NCBI GenBank assembly: GCA_007694145.1 | Contig: RECF01000067.1 | Coordinates: 1-53,959 of the forward strand | Direction: 5' to 3' | Length of the DNA: 53,959 nucleotides | Source: Acholeplasmatales bacterium | Lineage (GTDB): Bacteria > Bacillota_I > Bacilli_A > Izemoplasmatales > Izemoplasmataceae | Shown here: positions 52,303-53,959 of the stretch, in pieces | Numbering within the stretch: position 1 is the first letter of the stretch | Layout of the letters: every line of letters starts with the position of its first letter | Position numbers and translations under genes: made by a program | The notes under the pieces: model-generated | Databases searched by the model: none | Seen by the model: only the letters and a program-made list of their open reading frames with translations | Told to the model about the DNA's origin: nothing

Positions 52303-52657
52303 AAGTTTTTTCGAAACCATTGCCGAAACGCGTGAAAAACACCCCGAAGAGGCGATGAAAACACATTATTTTCGTCAGCGGTATACCGCCGTCAAAGACG
52401 CGTTACTCGCCTATGCGAAAACCGCCGGCTATACGGTCAAACATGTCAACGATACCCATGGCGAACTGTATCTTGAACAAAAAAACCATTATGTCATCGC
52501 CACCATCACGCAAATGAATCCAGTCGAGACCGGTCTTGACTTGAAAGTCGGGTTTGAAAGCTTGATTGGGTTCAACCGCCCACGCAAGACCATTGCGGGC
52601 ATTTTTGCGCATATGAAACAGTCGCTCATATTCAAAGGCACCGGACTCAACGCCTAA
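52292..52657 (+). CDS. conserved-looking hypothetical protein
   Basis: 121-residue soluble protein I do not recognise. N-terminal helices (FFETIAETREKHPEEAMKTH) are followed by beta-rich sequence with GELYLEQKNHYVIATITQ and a C-terminal RPRKTIAGIFAHMKQSLIF. ATG 52292 is chosen for spacing to AAAGGAAG; ATG 52286 is possible but too close. It overlaps the end of coaE and precedes dnaB by 14 bases, so it is in the replication/repair operon. Confidence 0.7.
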   Translation: MGIRSFFETIAETREKHPEEAMKTHYFRQRYTAVKDALLAYAKTAGYTVKHVNDTHGELYLEQKNHYVIATITQMNPVETGLDLKVGFESLIGFNRPRKTIAGIFAHMKQSLIFKGTGLNA

Positions 52658-52671
52658 AGGGAGGCACGCTG

Positions 52672-53871
52672 ATGGACCCGCATTTCCCCTGCAAGGTTAC
52701 CGCTTCACGTAATCTCGACCATGACCACCGCCATGTTCTCAGTTTGCTTTACCTGCCGCTCATCGGGTCGGAAGCATTCACCCTGTACATGGCGCTTTAT
52801 GGTGTGGTCGACCGCGCCAAACTGCGTTCCGTCTCGTATCCGCACGCTTTTTTTTACGATCTGCTCGCTTTGTCACACGTTCGCTTTGATACCGCCCGCA
52901 CCCGACTTGAAGCATGCGGACTGCTTGAAACCTACCAAAATGATGACGAGCGTCTTTATGAACTGCTCTTACCTTTGACGGCCGAACGGTTTGTCAAGGA
53001 TGCCCCTTTTGCGCCGTACTTGCGCAAACACCTTGGTGATACACGCTATGAGGATGTCTTGTCACTGTTCAAACTGAACCGGCCGAATGTGAAAAAGTAT
53101 ACGACGCTCACTGCGGCTTTCAGCGATGTGTTCGGCCCGGCCTACACCCAGGAGAATACAAAACCCAAAGGGCATTACATCGACACCCACGCCAAAGCCA
53201 CACCCCGCATCGACCATCCCTTTGACGTCGACTTGTTTCTCGACAGTCTGCCGGAAACGCTGCTTCACCCGAGCACCAAAACCCAAGCTGTCCTTGAGCG
53301 TCTGAAGACGATGTCTTATGTATACCAGCTCGATGAAACCACACTCAAAGATCTTGTCATCCAGTCACTCCATCCGGATACGCGTATCGATTTTGACCAA
53401 CTCAGTCAAAAGGCACTGAAAAGCGTCCAAAACCGTCCGGTTCGCACGATCACCAAAAAGACATCGGCTTATGATCTTGAATACTTCAAAAATACGGACC
53501 CCATCACCCTGCTTGAAGATTTGACCGGTATGGCTGTGCCCAACGCCGACTTGAAAATCGTCGAAGAGCTGATGACACGAAGCACCGTCAAACTTGAAGT
53601 GCTCAATGTCCTGATTGGCTATGTGCTCCGCGAGCTCGACCAGCGTGTTCCCGCCTACAACTATTTCGATAAGGTTTTGGCCGAATGGTGCCGTAACGGC
53701 GTTGAGGACGCTGAAAGCGCCATCGAACACATCCGCAAGAAAATCCATCAGAAGCGTGAACCCAAACCCGCACCTCAAAGCGGTCGTCGCTATGCCAAAC
53801 GATTGCCCAAAGACATTGAGGTGGACTGGTTTGATGCGTATCTCAAAAAGTTGGAGGAGGAAGAGTCCTAA
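52672..53871 (+). CDS. dnaB: replication initiation and membrane attachment protein DnaB
   Basis: 399-residue helicase-loading protein of Bacillota (not the replicative helicase). N-terminal winged-helix region includes LLYLPLIGSEAFTLYMALYG. The C-terminal DnaD-like domain has DLEYFKNTDPITLLEDLTG and VLNVLIGYVLRELDQ. It works with DnaD and DnaI to load the helicase at the origin. AAAGGGAGG precedes ATG. The stop overlaps the dnaI start. Confidence 0.9.
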   Translation: MDPHFPCKVTASRNLDHDHRHVLSLLYLPLIGSEAFTLYMALYGVVDRAKLRSVSYPHAFFYDLLALSHVRFDTARTRLEACGLLETYQNDDERLYELLLPLTAERFVKDAPFAPYLRKHLGDTRYEDVLSLFKLNRPNVKKYTTLTAAFSDVFGPAYTQENTKPKGHYIDTHAKATPRIDHPFDVDLFLDSLPETLLHPSTKTQAVLERLKTMSYVYQLDETTLKDLVIQSLHPDTRIDFDQLSQKALKSVQNRPVRTITKKTSAYDLEYFKNTDPITLLEDLTGMAVPNADLKIVEELMTRSTVKLEVLNVLIGYVLRELDQRVPAYNYFDKVLAEWCRNGVEDAESAIEHIRKKIHQKREPKPAPQSGRRYAKRLPKDIEVDWFDAYLKKLEEEES

Positions 53872-53959
53872 TGAAGAAACTGCCCTTTGACCGACACCCT
53901 GAACTCGTTGATGAGGTGACAGAAGAACTGACCAGCGACCCGGCGATGAAACGCTTTTT
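53871..53959 (+). CDS. dnaI: primosomal protein DnaI, N-terminal fragment
   Basis: The first 29 codons run to the window edge. The visible VDEVTEELTSDPAMKRF resembles the N-terminal helicase-binding part of DnaI, and the gene follows dnaB directly (TAATG overlap), the standard order. The ATPase domain lies outside the window. Confidence 0.75.
   Translation, partial: MKKLPFDRHPELVDEVTEELTSDPAMKRF

Noticed and set aside
1-53959. CRISPR array, tRNA or rRNA genes
   Set aside because: No regularly spaced direct repeats, no cloverleaf with the conserved TTCGAAT-type arm in intergenic space, and no rRNA segments were recognised.

Overview
The window looks like chromosome of a low-to-mid-GC Gram-positive lineage (Bacillota, Bacilli or a Mollicutes-related branch). 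The evidence is gene content and order: rpsP-khpA ... rimM-trmD-rplS, ylbF-ylbG, ccpA next to a T-box-controlled tyrS, pepV-trmB, and polA-mutM-coaE-dnaB-dnaI. Promoters are strong sigma-A type, Shine-Dalgarno sites are strong, lipoproteins have lipoboxes, and TGA is used as a stop (standard code). Base composition is roughly balanced by eye. The exception is an AT-rich Fic gene near the left end, probably acquired.

Layout. 1-1.3 kb: Fic-family protein with a repeat-decorated promoter. 1.5-1.9 kb: small membrane-anchored protein. 2.3-7.1 kb: nucleoside ABC importer (BMP lipoprotein, double ATPase, two permeases, the first frameshifted), convergent with a 5'-nucleotidase-like lipoprotein (7.2-8.7 kb); together they suggest nucleotide/nucleoside scavenging. 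8.8-11 kb: alpha/beta hydrolase and an XRE-TPR regulator, followed by a short promoter-to-terminator unit with an operator-like palindrome. 11.3-14.6 kb: threonine degradation (tdh-kbl) plus an internally duplicated membrane protein. 14.6-22.3 kb: accessory region with a large protein that aligns to SF1 helicases but has lost the ATPase motifs, two more XRE-TPR regulators, HIT, YjbQ, a CxxC membrane protein and an M48 membrane protease.

22.3-28.3 kb: a flavin-reductase-like domain fused to an IS150/InsJ-like double HTH precedes a five-gene iron-sulfur/flavin amine dehydrogenase plus a RocA-type P5C dehydrogenase. I read this as a proline-to-glutamate catabolic operon, with a cre-like site in its promoter. 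28.3-34.5 kb: transaldolase and peptide deformylase (minus strand), pfkA, UPF0223, a pseudouridine synthase, and a minus-strand unit of DsbD/CcdA-like protein, small protein and cysteine desulfurase.

34.6-42.3 kb: ylbF-ylbG, rpsP-khpA, a NatAB-like ABC exporter set between khpA and rimM, then rimM-trmD, rplS with a likely L19 leader, a CcpA-like regulator and T-box tyrS. 42.3-53.96 kb: ArsR regulator, pepV, trmB, M42 peptidase, ECF S component with type III pantothenate kinase, acpP, polA (degenerate proofreading domain), nitroreductase, an in-frame mutM-coaE fusion with an internal Shine-Dalgarno/ATG, a hypothetical gene, dnaB and the start of dnaI.

The strongest candidates for something new are the flavin-domain/transposase-HTH fusion beside the proline operon, the motif-less SF1 helicase coupled to an XRE-TPR regulator, the mutM-coaE fusion, and the palindrome-controlled short transcript beside the first XRE-TPR regulator. 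No tRNA, rRNA, CRISPR array or intact insertion sequence was seen.
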